A DNA stretch of 64,000 nucleotides, from positions 5,224-69,223 of the forward strand of contig CAYRJA010000004.1 in NCBI GenBank assembly GCA_964424455.1. Reading direction: 5' to 3'. Shown here piece by piece: positions 16,912 through 27,000 of the stretch. This DNA is from CAYRJA01 sp964424455. Lineage in GTDB: Bacteria; Bacteroidota; Bacteroidia; Chitinophagales; UBA10324. The first letter of the stretch is position 1; every line of letters begins with the position of its first letter. The notes beneath the pieces are model-generated. The model searched no databases. It was not told where the DNA came from and was given only the letters and a program-made list of their open reading frames with translations. The position numbers were made by a program, and so were the translations under genes.

Positions 16912-18639
16912 TTATTTTGAAAGCATATCAGTATAAACATTCACTTTATCAAGTTTGTTCGCAATAACAGTTGAATCCAATTGTTGCATAAAGGAATGAT
17001 AGGAGGGAAATATCTTTCTCTCCGGATAAATCCGTATTAAAGGAAGAAGTGAATGTTGACTGCTGTCAGGAGTATTTAATGTCCATCTGTTCATGCGAAT
17101 ACTGTCGCCATTTATTTCTTCATAGTCAAACAGATAGTTAAAGAAATTCATCCAGTCTTTTGGCTGTTTTATTCCTGAAACATTTCCATGCTCGTAGTAC
17201 GGGTTCAGATACCAAATAGGAATTAACCTTCCTTTGCCGGGTTTAAGCTTTAAATAATCTTCCATTTTCTCATTAAAGAAAAAACAAGAGAGGAATCTGT
17301 TTACTTCAATGGTTTCATGATAATGATGGTAATAGAGTAATCCGATTTGGGGACCATAACCCTGAATAATCTGATAGCCGGGTTCAATATTTTTCATGTC
17401 CCAATCAGCTTCCAACCTTGCCGGGTCAGGACTATTATGATAGCGGACAAATTCAGGATAATTGATTGTCCAAACTCTTATCAGCAGATAAACTGTAACA
17501 GCAACAACAAATCCTAACACAAATTTTTCAAAAGGAAAATACTTACCTTCAATAATAATATTTATCAAATCAGCAACCACCCATGTAAATAGCAGCAGCA
17601 CAGGGAAAATCATTGGAATCAGCAATTCATAACCGGGAGTCCACCAGAGAATAAAAATGTAATAGGAGAGAATCCATGATAGCAGTAATATTCTTAACCT
17701 TCTGAAATGTTTTGTTTTAAAACATTGAATGATATGCCACTGGAAAGCAACTGACATGAATGCTCCAAAAGCAAACACAGGATTACTGTTTATATTATCT
17801 CCTATCTTAACTATCACTGAAAGTTGGCTATGCAGAAGCTGAGAAAAACCTCTTACACTGAAGTTGGAAGTAGTTCCCCATTCAGGTTCGGCATTTACCA
17901 GATAGGCAAACACGAATTTAATAAATCCTGTAACGGAAATATTATTCTCCTGCAAGGAATAACTTGCAATGTAAAGGAGTAATATTAAAACTCCGGCAAT
18001 CAGTATATGTAAAATTCCCTTCCTGTTAACAAGGTAATAGTAAAGTATCAGAGCCGGTACTATCAGTATGCTTGCCTGATTGTAAAGAATGGCAAAGGAT
18101 AGAAAAACGACAGCAAGCAGACTGTTCCTTTTTGATATAACTCCCTCCGCAGTTGTGCTGAAATAAAAGACAGCAATTGTACATGCCATAGCCGGAATAT
18201 AGACTTCGCATATTGTTGAAAATATTTCGTAATGCAGTGAAATGAGCATACTCAGACTCAGCAGAACGGCAGCATAACGATAACCGAATATTTTTTTGCC
18301 TGTATAATAGGCAAGTGTAACACCTGCGCTCCCCCATAGAATATTATGAACCTTTGCCGCACCCATTGCAGTAAAATCGCTGATGAATAATCCTCCCGCT
18401 TTAAATATCAGCCAAACAATAGGTGAAAAAAGAAGATGGTGCGGATGTGCCATTCCTTTTCCAACGCTTATATCATAAGCAAAGCTGAGCGAGTCGCCTT
18501 CCTGCATTTCACTTTGAAAGCTAAACAGAAGGAGAAGAGATGCCATAGCCAGCAGGAACGCTGTCAGATGGTCATTTTGGGTAAAGCCGGAATTTTTAAT
18601 TTTCGACACAGGTAAAAGATGGCGCAAGATATAAAGCAA
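16912..18639 (-). CDS. multi-pass membrane protein, GT-C glycosyltransferase-like
   Basis: About 575 residues with roughly ten hydrophobic helices in the first 380 residues and a soluble C-terminal part with tyrosine-rich segments. The early loop after the first helix contains EMQEGDSLSFAYDI and GMAHPHHLLFSP; an acidic first loop is typical of GT-C enzymes that use polyprenyl-phosphate sugars. I cannot assign a named family. The start is probably TTG (18639), 7 bases after the stop of the M43 protease gene, so these two are likely coupled. Confidence 0.55.
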   Translation of the reverse strand: MLYILRHLLPVSKIKNSGFTQNDHLTAFLLAMASLLLLFSFQSEMQEGDSLSFAYDISVGKGMAHPHHLLFSPIVWLIFKAGGLFISDFTAMGAAKVHNILWGSAGVTLAYYTGKKIFGYRYAAVLLSLSMLISLHYEIFSTICEVYIPAMACTIAVFYFSTTAEGVISKRNSLLAVVFLSFAILYNQASILIVPALILYYYLVNRKGILHILIAGVLILLLYIASYSLQENNISVTGFIKFVFAYLVNAEPEWGTTSNFSVRGFSQLLHSQLSVIVKIGDNINSNPVFAFGAFMSVAFQWHIIQCFKTKHFRRLRILLLSWILSYYIFILWWTPGYELLIPMIFPVLLLFTWVVADLINIIIEGKYFPFEKFVLGFVVAVTVYLLIRVWTINYPEFVRYHNSPDPARLEADWDMKNIEPGYQIIQGYGPQIGLLYYHHYHETIEVNRFLSCFFFNEKMEDYLKLKPGKGRLIPIWYLNPYYEHGNVSGIKQPKDWMNFFNYLFDYEEINGDSIRMNRWTLNTPDSSQHSLLPLIRIYPERKIFPSYHSFMQQLDSTVIANKLDKVNVYTDMLSK

Positions 18640-18646
18640 ACACAGA

Positions 18647-19951
18647 TTATGGATTCGGTAATTTTATGTTCTCAATTCCATTACCCGGAGATTTTTTTAT
18701 TGTCACAGGTAACCACTCTTTCCTTCTTACCGGAACATAAATTCCCTTCCATTCCTTACTGCAAGAGTTATATATTTTTCCTCCTGCCAGAATCAATTCT
18801 CCGTTGGGTTCAACTGTTACAGACGCATTCTCAGGAATAGATATGTTACACCGGATAGTAAGAGAGCCGCCATTTTCAATTCGAATATTTCCTCCCAAGT
18901 CCTTATTCCCTTCCCAAATAATCTTTTCTCCTTTCTGTATAACGATGTATTCATCAGGATTCAGATTGCACCAGTCCGGACGGAGCATTTGAGATGAAAC
19001 ACTTTTTTTATTTGCAAAATACATTTCAATTCTTCCAAGCTGACAGGGTGAATAAGCACACTGGCAAGCATTATAATCCATAACATTATTTGAACAAGTG
19101 GTGTCACACTTAGGAGAATCAGAACAGTTCCAGCATCCTGGATTCAGTGGTGTGTCATCACAGCCATCATTTGTGTTCCATGTGTGTGACAGTCCGAAGC
19201 AATGACCAAGTTCGTGATTAAACAAGGATGCAAACCGCCATGCCTGTGGTGAAATGGAGTCTTGTCCACCGGCAGTTTTAAAAATAGAGTTCTGATAGCC
19301 GGCAGAAAGTTTAACCCATTTGCCTGCACCAATGCCATCGCCAGTAGCATTGTAAGTTTTGGAGGTGATACTATCTTTCGGATGTTCCATCAGAAAAATA
19401 TTAATCACTTTCCCTTTCTGTACTCCATAGCGGTCAAACTGTGCAGAGGTTTCAATATTTCTTGCTCTTCCCTGTTTGTTGAAAGTATAAAGTGAGTCAT
19501 TATCATGAAAATAAATACCGATGTCACCTGTTACACTTGTGTCAGGAGCAAGAATATACCGAAACCGGATAGGGTAAGCAGGATTATTATTACGAAGCGG
19601 CAAAAGCATTTTTTCATTTTTCTCTAATCGTTGGTTGGCATTCCACAGCAAGTCATTTGCATACTGTATTCCCTGCTGATAATTGAAATTACCACTGCTG
19701 TCACTCATGCGCATAAAATGGAAATTAACCCGTACATAACGCATTGGTATAAATTCCGGATGAAGTGAATCAGGAATATAGCTGCGGTAATCATTGCATG
19801 GACTCTTACCGTAAGTTTTTAATAAGGATGAATCGGTTACCATCTTGTCAGGAGAAAGCAAGGTGTAACTGATTTTATTGGAACAGGAAAAAAATAAAAG
19901 ACAAGCCGTCAACCAGAAAAATAAATAACTATGCCGGACGAAGTGATACAT
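18647..19951 (-). CDS. M43 (pappalysin/cytophagalysin) zinc metalloprotease lipoprotein
   Basis: The protein has the metzincin zinc site HELGHCFGLSH (about residue 246 from the chosen start) and the downstream Met-turn NVMDYN, flanked by many cysteines (NPGCWNCSD, CDTTC) as in cytophagalysins. The region after about residue 340 reads like a beta-solenoid (IRIENGGSLTIRCNISIP). The open frame extends to 20029, but the ATG at 19951 places a signal peptide directly at the N-terminus, ending in LLFFSC, a lipobox; the longer start would also overlap the divergent gene. It should be an outer-surface or periplasmic lipoprotein degrading proteins. The GT-C-like gene follows 7 bases later. Confidence 0.82.
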   Translation of the reverse strand: MYHFVRHSYLFFWLTACLLFFSCSNKISYTLLSPDKMVTDSSLLKTYGKSPCNDYRSYIPDSLHPEFIPMRYVRVNFHFMRMSDSSGNFNYQQGIQYANDLLWNANQRLEKNEKMLLPLRNNNPAYPIRFRYILAPDTSVTGDIGIYFHDNDSLYTFNKQGRARNIETSAQFDRYGVQKGKVINIFLMEHPKDSITSKTYNATGDGIGAGKWVKLSAGYQNSIFKTAGGQDSISPQAWRFASLFNHELGHCFGLSHTWNTNDGCDDTPLNPGCWNCSDSPKCDTTCSNNVMDYNACQCAYSPCQLGRIEMYFANKKSVSSQMLRPDWCNLNPDEYIVIQKGEKIIWEGNKDLGGNIRIENGGSLTIRCNISIPENASVTVEPNGELILAGGKIYNSCSKEWKGIYVPVRRKEWLPVTIKKSPGNGIENIKLPNP

Positions 19952-20017
19952 CTTCTTATTATACACAGAGATTTTGTTTTGACTGATATGGTTCCTGAAA
20001 TAAAAACGATTAAATAT

Positions 20018-20025
20018 TACATTTG
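20018..20025 (+). promoter_or_regulatory. -7 promoter box for the TPR lipoprotein gene
   Basis: TACATTTG fits TAnnTTTG. A transcript starting about 7 bases later would begin upstream of the TTG at 20047, supporting that start over earlier TTG codons that overlap this box. Confidence 0.4.
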
Positions 20026-20046
20026 ACATTGTTAAAAAATTACAAC

Positions 20047-20574
20047 TTGAAAAAAAGTTTATTCATTCTTCTGGGTTTTTCAATTTTATTTTTCTCCTGT
20101 CAAACCCGTGAAAAAATTTCCACTAAAATTGATAATCAACTGGACAGCATCAACCGGTCTGTAGCATTTGCAAAACCTGAACCGCAAAAAGCAGAACGGG
20201 TTATTGCAAACATAAATCAATTTATAAGCAAATATCCTGCTGATACACTTTCGCCAAAGTATTTACTTGAAGTTGGTATCATTTATCAGAAGCAGGAAAA
20301 GTATAATGAAGCCATTGCAGTACTCGATCGTATTCAACAAGAATACCCCGATGCGCGGCAAAGCAGTACAGCTCTTTTCATGCAGGGATTTATTTATAAT
20401 AATCTTCTTCACGATTATCAACTTGCTGCTAAAAAATATGAATTGTACTTGCAGAAATATTCAGAAGTGAATCCACAGCTTAGTCGCGATATAAAAATTG
20501 AGTTGCAGAACCTTGGCAAATCACCGGAAGAAATATTGAAAGCGTTACAGGAGAAAAATCAGTCGGCTCAGTAA
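20047..20574 (+). CDS. TPR-containing lipoprotein
   Basis: With TTG at 20047 as start the protein is about 175 residues, beginning MKKSLFILLGFSILFFSCQT: a signal peptide ending in a lipobox cysteine. The mature part contains two or three tetratricopeptide-like helix pairs (SPKYLLEVGIIYQKQEKYNE; ALFMQGFIYNNLLHDYQLAA), similar in style to outer-membrane assembly lipoproteins such as BamD but shorter. The frame is open from 20023, yet that start lies within the -7 box. Partner unknown. It converges on pyrG across 32 bases without an evident terminator. Confidence 0.7.
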   Translation: MKKSLFILLGFSILFFSCQTREKISTKIDNQLDSINRSVAFAKPEPQKAERVIANINQFISKYPADTLSPKYLLEVGIIYQKQEKYNEAIAVLDRIQQEYPDARQSSTALFMQGFIYNNLLHDYQLAAKKYELYLQKYSEVNPQLSRDIKIELQNLGKSPEEILKALQEKNQSAQ

Positions 20575-20606
20575 CTAATAACGCGGACTTTCCAACTTTT
20601 TTATTT

Positions 20607-22265
20607 TTATGAGAAGACAGGTACGTTTTCAGGTTTTGGTTGATTACTCTTGTTCGATCGCCGACGCATATCTTCCAAAGCGGCTTGAACAAACCGGATA
20701 AACAGAGGATGCGGATTATCAACGGTTGATTTTAATTCAGGATGAAACTGCACACCTACGAAGTAAGGATGCTTTTTTAACTCTACCACTTCTACTAACC
20801 CATTTTCAGGGTTAGTACCTACTGCGAGCAGACCTGCCGCTTCAAAGTCTGCTATATATTTATTGTTCATTTCCCAGCGATGACGGTGGCGTTCAAAAAT
20901 TTCTGACTTATTATATGCTGCAAAAGATTTAGAAGATTTTTTCAGTACACATTTATAAGCGCCGAGCCGCATAGTAGCTCCCTTCATAGTAATTTTTTTC
21001 TGTTCCTCCATCATATCAATAACAGGATAGGAGGTGTTGGGCTCACATTCAGTGCTGTTGGCATCTTTCCAACCTAAAACATTTCGTGCAAATTCCACTA
21101 CGGATGCCTGCATACCCAAACAAATACCAAAGAAGGGAATATTATTCTCGCGCACATATTTTATCGCAGCTAATTTTCCCTCAAATCCGCGAGCGCCAAA
21201 TCCGGGTGCTACAAGCACACCGTTCAGGTGGCCAAGAGCTGCATGAACATTCAAATCATTCAAATGGTCGGCATGAATATTTTCTATCACTACTTTAGTT
21301 TCATTGAAAGCGCCGGCATGAATGAATGATTCAAGAATGGATTTGTAAGCATCTTGAAGTTCTACATATTTCCCGACTAAACCAATGCGCACTTCCGATG
21401 TTGGGTTTTTCAGTTTGCCAAGAAACTCTTTCCATTTATCAAGGTTAGGTTCTTCTTTGGAAATAATTTTCAGCTTGCTTAAAACAGTTTTATCTAATTT
21501 TTCTTTCAGCATCAGCAGCGGCACATCGTAGATGGTTTCTGCATCAATACTTTCAACCACTGCATTGGTTGTAACATTACAGAACAATGCCACTTTTCTC
21601 CTTAGTTCCTGTGACAACGGATATTCCGTCCGGCAGACCAGGATATCGGGTTGCACACCCAATTCTAATAATACTTTTACTGAATGTTGTGTAGGTTTTG
21701 TTTTCAGTTCTTTAGCAGAGCGCAGATAAGGAATCAAGGTCAGATGAATAACTAAACAGTTATTATGTCCCAGTTCCCACTTCAATTGCCGCACCGCTTC
21801 AACATAAGGGAGCGATTCAATATCGCCTACCGTTCCGCCTATCTCAGTAATCACAACATCGTAATTACCTTCTTCACCTAATAAAAGTACTCGTCTTTTA
21901 ATCTCATCGGTAATATGCGGAATCACCTGTACTGTTTTTCCGAGGTAAGCCCCTTCTCGCTCAGCATTAATTACAGTTTGATAAATTCTTCCGGTTGTAA
22001 CATTATTTGCCTGTGAAGTGGGGGTATTCAGAAATCGTTCATAATGTCCGAGATCTAAATCCGTTTCAGCGCCATCATCAGTAACATAACATTCGCCGTG
22101 TTCATAAGGGTTAAGCGTTCCGGGATCCACATTAATATAAGGGTCGAATTTCTGAATAGTAACTTTTAGATTTCTTGCCTGCAACAACTTGGCGAGAGAT
22201 GCTGATATAATTCCTTTTCCGAGTGAAGAAGTTACGCCGCCCGTAACGAAAATATATTTGGTCAT
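20607..22265 (-). CDS. pyrG: CTP synthase
   Basis: PyrG converts UTP to CTP with ATP and glutamine, the last step of de novo pyrimidine nucleotide synthesis. At 552 residues it is full length. The N-terminal synthetase domain begins TKYIFVTGGVTSSLGKGI; the C-terminal class I glutaminase domain has the nucleophile in GICLGMQ (Cys near residue 382) and the HPE triad segment FHPELKS near residue 508. A -7 box (22291-22298) lies 26 bases upstream. It is divergent from the DUF2461 gene. Confidence 0.96.
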   Translation of the reverse strand: MTKYIFVTGGVTSSLGKGIISASLAKLLQARNLKVTIQKFDPYINVDPGTLNPYEHGECYVTDDGAETDLDLGHYERFLNTPTSQANNVTTGRIYQTVINAEREGAYLGKTVQVIPHITDEIKRRVLLLGEEGNYDVVITEIGGTVGDIESLPYVEAVRQLKWELGHNNCLVIHLTLIPYLRSAKELKTKPTQHSVKVLLELGVQPDILVCRTEYPLSQELRRKVALFCNVTTNAVVESIDAETIYDVPLLMLKEKLDKTVLSKLKIISKEEPNLDKWKEFLGKLKNPTSEVRIGLVGKYVELQDAYKSILESFIHAGAFNETKVVIENIHADHLNDLNVHAALGHLNGVLVAPGFGARGFEGKLAAIKYVRENNIPFFGICLGMQASVVEFARNVLGWKDANSTECEPNTSYPVIDMMEEQKKITMKGATMRLGAYKCVLKKSSKSFAAYNKSEIFERHRHRWEMNNKYIADFEAAGLLAVGTNPENGLVEVVELKKHPYFVGVQFHPELKSTVDNPHPLFIRFVQAALEDMRRRSNKSNQPKPENVPVFS

Positions 22266-22290
22266 AATGCACAGATTTAGTTACGGGCTT

Positions 22291-22298
22291 CAAAGGTA
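22291..22298 (-). promoter_or_regulatory. -7 promoter box for pyrG
   Basis: The minus strand reads TACCTTTG, a TAnnTTTG match, 26 bases before the pyrG ATG. No attenuator-like G-run leader (as used by Gram-positive pyrG) is visible. Confidence 0.45.
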
Positions 22299-22345
22299 AA
22301 ACATTTAAACTGTTTTTTATTGCCTGAGTGAATTGTTGTAATATT

Positions 22346-22353
22346 TATTTTTG
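22346..22353 (+). promoter_or_regulatory. -7 promoter box for the DUF2461 gene
   Basis: TATTTTTG fits TAnnTTTG, 20 bases before the ATG at 22373, with a TTG about 23 bases further upstream as a possible -33 element. It is back to back with the pyrG promoter. Confidence 0.4.
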
Positions 22354-22372
22354 GCAGGTATAAAATTCATGT

Positions 22373-23044
22373 ATGCCGGCACAACTTCATCAGAGAACAC
22401 ATTTATTTCTGGGTAAATTAAAAAAGAATAACAATAGGGTATGGTTCGATAAACATAAACCGGAGTATGAAAAAATCAGGAATGATTTTATCGTGTTCAT
22501 TTCGGAATTGATTAAAGAATTAAATAAAATAGATAGAACAATAGGCGACTTGGAGGCTGCTAAATGCGTCTATCGTATTTATCGGGATTTACGATTCAGT
22601 AAAAACAAAACTCCATACAAAGTACATCTTTCTGCCAATATTCAGAAAGGAGGAAGAAAATCAAAGTTTGCCGGTTATTACATTCACATTGAGCCGGGAG
22701 GAAATTCATTTTTCGGAGGTGGAATCTGGCACCCGGAGCCGGAAGAGTTAAACAAGATAAGGCAAGAAATAGATTACAATTTCAATGAGTACAAAAAAAT
22801 TGTAGAGAAGAAATCGTTTATAAAAATGTTTAAAGAGCCTTATGACGATAAGTTGAAAAAAAATCCTCAATCCTATACGGAAGATAATCCGGCTATTGAA
22901 TACCTGAAGTATAAAAGTTTTATCTATGGTGCAGATTATATTAGTGATAAAACTGTAACAGGTCCCGATTTTTTAAAAGAGATACTAAAAATGGCAAAAG
23001 AACTTTCACCCTTCATCTTATTCCTGAATAGAGCGATAGATTGA
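22373..23044 (+). CDS. DUF2461 (TIGR02453) family protein
   Basis: A 223-residue cytoplasmic protein of the DUF2461 family, common in Bacteroidota. Recognisable parts are FLGKLKKNNNRVWFDKHKPE near the N-terminus, IYRDLRFSKNKTPYKVHLSA in the middle, and GYYIHIEPGGNSFFGGGIWH. The latter region is the most conserved of the family. No enzymatic activity is established for the family. It has its own -7 box and no co-directional close neighbour; the next gene (yqgE) is 123 bases away. Confidence 0.85.
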   Translation: MPAQLHQRTHLFLGKLKKNNNRVWFDKHKPEYEKIRNDFIVFISELIKELNKIDRTIGDLEAAKCVYRIYRDLRFSKNKTPYKVHLSANIQKGGRKSKFAGYYIHIEPGGNSFFGGGIWHPEPEELNKIRQEIDYNFNEYKKIVEKKSFIKMFKEPYDDKLKKNPQSYTEDNPAIEYLKYKSFIYGADYISDKTVTGPDFLKEILKMAKELSPFILFLNRAID

Positions 23045-23167
23045 TTTTGTATGAAAGGAGTAACGATAGAAATAAAGTGTTACAACAACTGTTCAGTTAA
23101 TATTTCTTTTTACAGGCAATTTGTCCTATGCAAGTAAAAGTCCTAATTTAGCCACTCAATTTACCCT

Positions 23168-23725
23168 ATGGAATTCAAAAATCCCCAAGCTGGAAGTTTG
23201 TTAATCGCAGAGCCGTTTATGCCGGATGATAATTTTCGCTCTACTGTAATTTTTCTTTGTGTAAATAATGACGAAGGCAGCTTTGGATTTGTATTAAACA
23301 GGCCGCTTGATTTAAAACTAAATCAGGCAATTCAGGATTTTCCCGAATTTAATGCTCGCCTTTATCTTGGTGGACCGGTGCAGGCAGACACTCTCCACTT
23401 TTTACATACACGCGGCGATATTCTTAGCGGAGGTAAGGAGGTTTTCGAAGGAGTTTTTTGGGGAGGCGATTTTGAACAATTGAAATTTTTGGTGGATACT
23501 AAACAGATTTCTAAAGAAGAAATAAAATTCTTCCTTGGCTACTCCGGATGGGAAAAGGGACAGTTAGCAGCAGAGATTTCTGAAAAAACATGGATTATCA
23601 GTAATGCAAAAGCTGATTTTATTTTTACTGATGAAGGGAGTCAGTTATGGAGAACTGTACTGAAAGATATGGGAGGAAAATATAAACTATTAGGCAACCT
23701 TCCGGAAGATCCTTCACTGAATTAA
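23168..23725 (+). CDS. YqgE/AlgH family protein
   Basis: A 185-residue protein with the family's hallmarks: the opening GSLLIAEPFMPDDNFRSTVI, then GFVLNRPLDLKLNQ, LYLGGPVQADTLHFLHTRG, and FFLGYSGWEKGQLAAEI near residue 120. AlgH affects alginate expression in Pseudomonas, but the biochemical role is unclear. A TAATTTAG sequence about 26 bases upstream is a weak -7 candidate. The stop overlaps the stop of a small minus-strand ORF. Confidence 0.92.
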   Translation: MEFKNPQAGSLLIAEPFMPDDNFRSTVIFLCVNNDEGSFGFVLNRPLDLKLNQAIQDFPEFNARLYLGGPVQADTLHFLHTRGDILSGGKEVFEGVFWGGDFEQLKFLVDTKQISKEEIKFFLGYSGWEKGQLAAEISEKTWIISNAKADFIFTDEGSQLWRTVLKDMGGKYKLLGNLPEDPSLN

Positions 23726-23859
23726 AGACCAAGAAAGTCGAGCAGACCGTTTAATCCTGCTTCACCGTAGATCACTATCAACACGGCAACAGTCAGTCCT
23801 ATAATGACTTTCAGAAAATTCATTATCCTCCTACGGCGTATAACAGATTGATAAGACAT
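23722..23859 (-). CDS. small single-pass membrane protein
   Basis: A 45-residue ORF: a basic N-terminus (YQSVIRRRRIMN), one hydrophobic helix (FLKVIIGLTVAVLIVIYG), and a short tail ending NGLLDFLGL. An internal ATG at 23823 is preceded 5 bases upstream by AGGAGG, unusual in this genome, so a 33-residue form is possible, although that stretch also encodes the arginines. Its stop overlaps the yqgE stop by two bases. The positive-inside layout argues for a real membrane peptide. No function can be given. Confidence 0.45.
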   Translation of the reverse strand: MSYQSVIRRRRIMNFLKVIIGLTVAVLIVIYGEAGLNGLLDFLGL

Positions 23860-24064
23860 TGAGGCAGTGTGTATGCTTGCAATGTAATTAAATATTTTAA
23901 TTGGGAGTTAATTACTTGCCAAAATAAATTTTTAAATATCAGTCGTATATCCAATCGAAAAAACTGCGTCACTGAAAAACTTAATCATTTGATATATTGA
24001 GAAGGGGATAATACATTAAGAACTAAGAGGTATAAAACTTTTAATGAAATCTGACTTAACCTTC

Positions 24065-24072
24065 TATATTTG
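24065..24072 (+). promoter_or_regulatory. -7 promoter box for secDF
   Basis: TATATTTG, a perfect TAnnTTTG match, 26 bases before the secDF ATG. The 238 bases between 23860 and this gene hold nothing else I recognise. Confidence 0.5.
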
Positions 24073-24097
24073 CAACTCAAAAATTTAAAAATTAACT

Positions 24098-27000
24098 ATG
24101 AAAGGTAAAGGAATTGTTCAATTCTTTGCAATAGCGTTGATTCTGGTGTGTATATACCAGTTATCTTTTAATGTTGTTACCAGCAGGATTGAGTCGCGGG
24201 CAGATAAGTTTGCCAATTTAATAGTGCTGAAAGGAAAAACAGTAGAATCAGTTCTTCCGTCAGATAAGTTTAAAAGAGGAGCAGTTGAAGATTCTATTAA
24301 TCGCGAACTGAAAAAATACAGACAGCAATATCTTGATTCTGTTTCTAATGAAGTGGTTTATAATATTGGAATAACTTCATTCACTTACCAGAAATGTAAA
24401 GAACAGCAGTTGAATCTTGGTTTGGATTTGCAGGGGGGAATGAATGTGGTACTGCAGGTTTCCATGCGTGATTTAATTCAGTCATTAGCTGACCATAATA
24501 AAGACACCACTTTCCTGAAAGCATTAGACCTTGCTGATAAAAATGAAAGTATTGAGTCACAAAAAGGATATGTAACACTTTTCGGAGAAGCATATAAAGA
24601 ACTTTCACCCACAGGCAGACTTGCAGCCATCTTCAATACAAAAGATAATGCTGATAAAATCAAGTATAATTCTACCAATGAAGAAGTTTTGGCGGTGATA
24701 AAAACACAAGCAGATGATGCATTCAACCGCACCTACAATATTCTTCGCTCGCGTATTGACAAATTTGGTGTTACACAGCCAAATATTACAGCACAACCTT
24801 CAACCGGAAGGGTAGTGGTGGAATTGCCCGGCGTTGACAACCCACAGCGTGTAAGAAAGCTATTACAGGCATCCGCTAAACTCGAATTTTGGGAAACTTA
24901 TTCTGCACAGGAAATCTATCCTTATTTTGAAAGAGTAAATAAGGCGCTCGGCGCAAGACTGTCAGAATCTGAGAAAGGCGTTTCTAAAGACACAACTAAC
25001 TTAACAGCAGAGAGTAATCCGCTGTTGAATGACTCCACGAAAGCAAAAGATTCTACACTTTCCAATCTGGTAAATAGCAGTACACCAAATGCGGATTCCT
25101 CTGCATTAGCAAAAAAGCAAATAGCGGAAAACCCATTCTTCGCTCATGTTTATATACCGCAATATAAAGACGAGCAAGACGGTCAGCAAAAAATTGCTCC
25201 CGGACCCTCTGTGGGAATTGTACTTGGTAAGGATACCGCAAAAGTCAATAAGTATCTGAGTTATGATTTTGTAAAATCAGAACTGCCGCGGGATGTGAAA
25301 TTCCTGTGGAGTGCAAAACCTTATGAAGGCACACAATCCAGCTATGTACTCTACGCCATTCGCAAACCGGCAGGAGAAGAATCTGCTCCGCTTGAAGGAG
25401 ATGCTGTGGTTAATGCCCGTCAGGATTTTGACCAGAACAACCGCCCGGAAGTGTCAATGACTATGAGTTCTGAAGGAGGTCGTGTATGGAAAAATCTTAC
25501 AGCTAAAAACGTAAATAAGTCCATTGCGATTGTACTTGATAATTATGTACAATCAGCGCCAAATGTCATCAATGAAATTCCAAACGGGCGTTCATCTATT
25601 ACCGGAGGATTTACAATTGAAGAAGCTAAAGATTTGGCTAACATTCTTCAGGCAGGTAAACTTCCTGCACCGGCAAAAATCGTTGCAGAAGACTTGGTAG
25701 GTCCTTCGCTCGGAGAGGAATCCATACATGCAGGAATCAGGTCGGTAATCATTGCATTTATTGCCATCCTTGCTTTTATGGTTATGTATTACAATACTTC
25801 TGGTATTGTAGCAAATATTGCATTGTTTCTAAATCTGTTTTTTATTATCGGAGTGCTTGCATCACTCAGTGCAACGCTTACCCTTGCCGGTATTGCCGGT
25901 ATTGTATTAACAATGGGAATGGCTGTAGATGCCAACGTGCTTATCCATGAAAGGATAAAAGAAGAATTGGCACATGGTAAAACACTGATTAAGGCAATCA
26001 ATGATGGTCATCACCGATCTTATTCAGCCGTTTTTGATACACACTTAACTACGCTGATTACGGGGCTTATTCTTGCCTATTTTGGCTTGGGTCCGGTATT
26101 AGGGTACGCAACTACACTGAACATTGGAATCATTCTTACACTATTCACTGCCGTATTTCTTGCTCATCTGATTATGTACTGGTGGGTGAGTGGAAAAGGT
26201 CGCGATATGAAATTTTCGACGGCACTAACTCCTTCCAGGATCAACCATTTGAATATCCAATTCGTGAAGAAAAGAAAGTATGCGTATGTAATTTCAGGAA
26301 CACTGGTTCTCATCAGTTTGATTTCCGTATTTACAAAAGGGTTTGATTACGGTGTGGACTTTAAAGGAGGTCGTTCTTATGTCGTTCGTTTTGACCAGCC
26401 TGTAAATACCACAGATATCAGATCAGCAATTGAAAAAGTGGAAGGTGAAGCGCCCATCGTAAAGACTTATGGAGGTTCTAACAAAGTAAAAATTACCAGT
26501 GTGTTTTTAGTTGACAAACATGATACTAAAACAGACAGTCTTGCAAGTGTTGCGCTGTATAATGGAGTAAAGGGATTCCTTGATCCCAATGTTACTTATG
26601 AACAGTTCAGAGATAAAAACATCCTATCTTCACAACTTGTAGGTCCTACTATCTCTGACGAGATACGCAGAAGTGCAGTTAAAGCAATTATTTTTTCGCT
26701 CATAGGTATTTTCCTGTATATTCTGGTACGTTTCCGTAAATGGCAGTTTGCGTTGGGTGCCATCATAGCGCTGGCGCATGATGTGATAATAGTTATGGGC
26801 GCTTATTCATTGTTTTCCGGAGTTCTCCCGTTCACACTTGAAGTAGATGAAACATTTGTGGCCGCTGCACTTACAGTAATGGGTTATTCAGTGAATGACA
26901 CGGTAATTGTGTTTGATCGTATCCGTGAATTTTTGCGCGAACACCCGGCATCAGATATGAAGACACTGATTAATGATGCCATCAACAGTACGCTAAGCCG

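Noticed and set aside
16890..16915. Overlapping near-copies of the TGTAACA motif between genes (GCTGTTACTGTAACTTA)
   Set aside because: Neither half is an exact TGTAACA/TGTTACA match, so it was left out of the count.
19978..20017. TTTG at 19978-19981 as -33 element of the TPR lipoprotein promoter
   Set aside because: Spacing to the -7 box is about 36 bases, well outside the usual 19-21.
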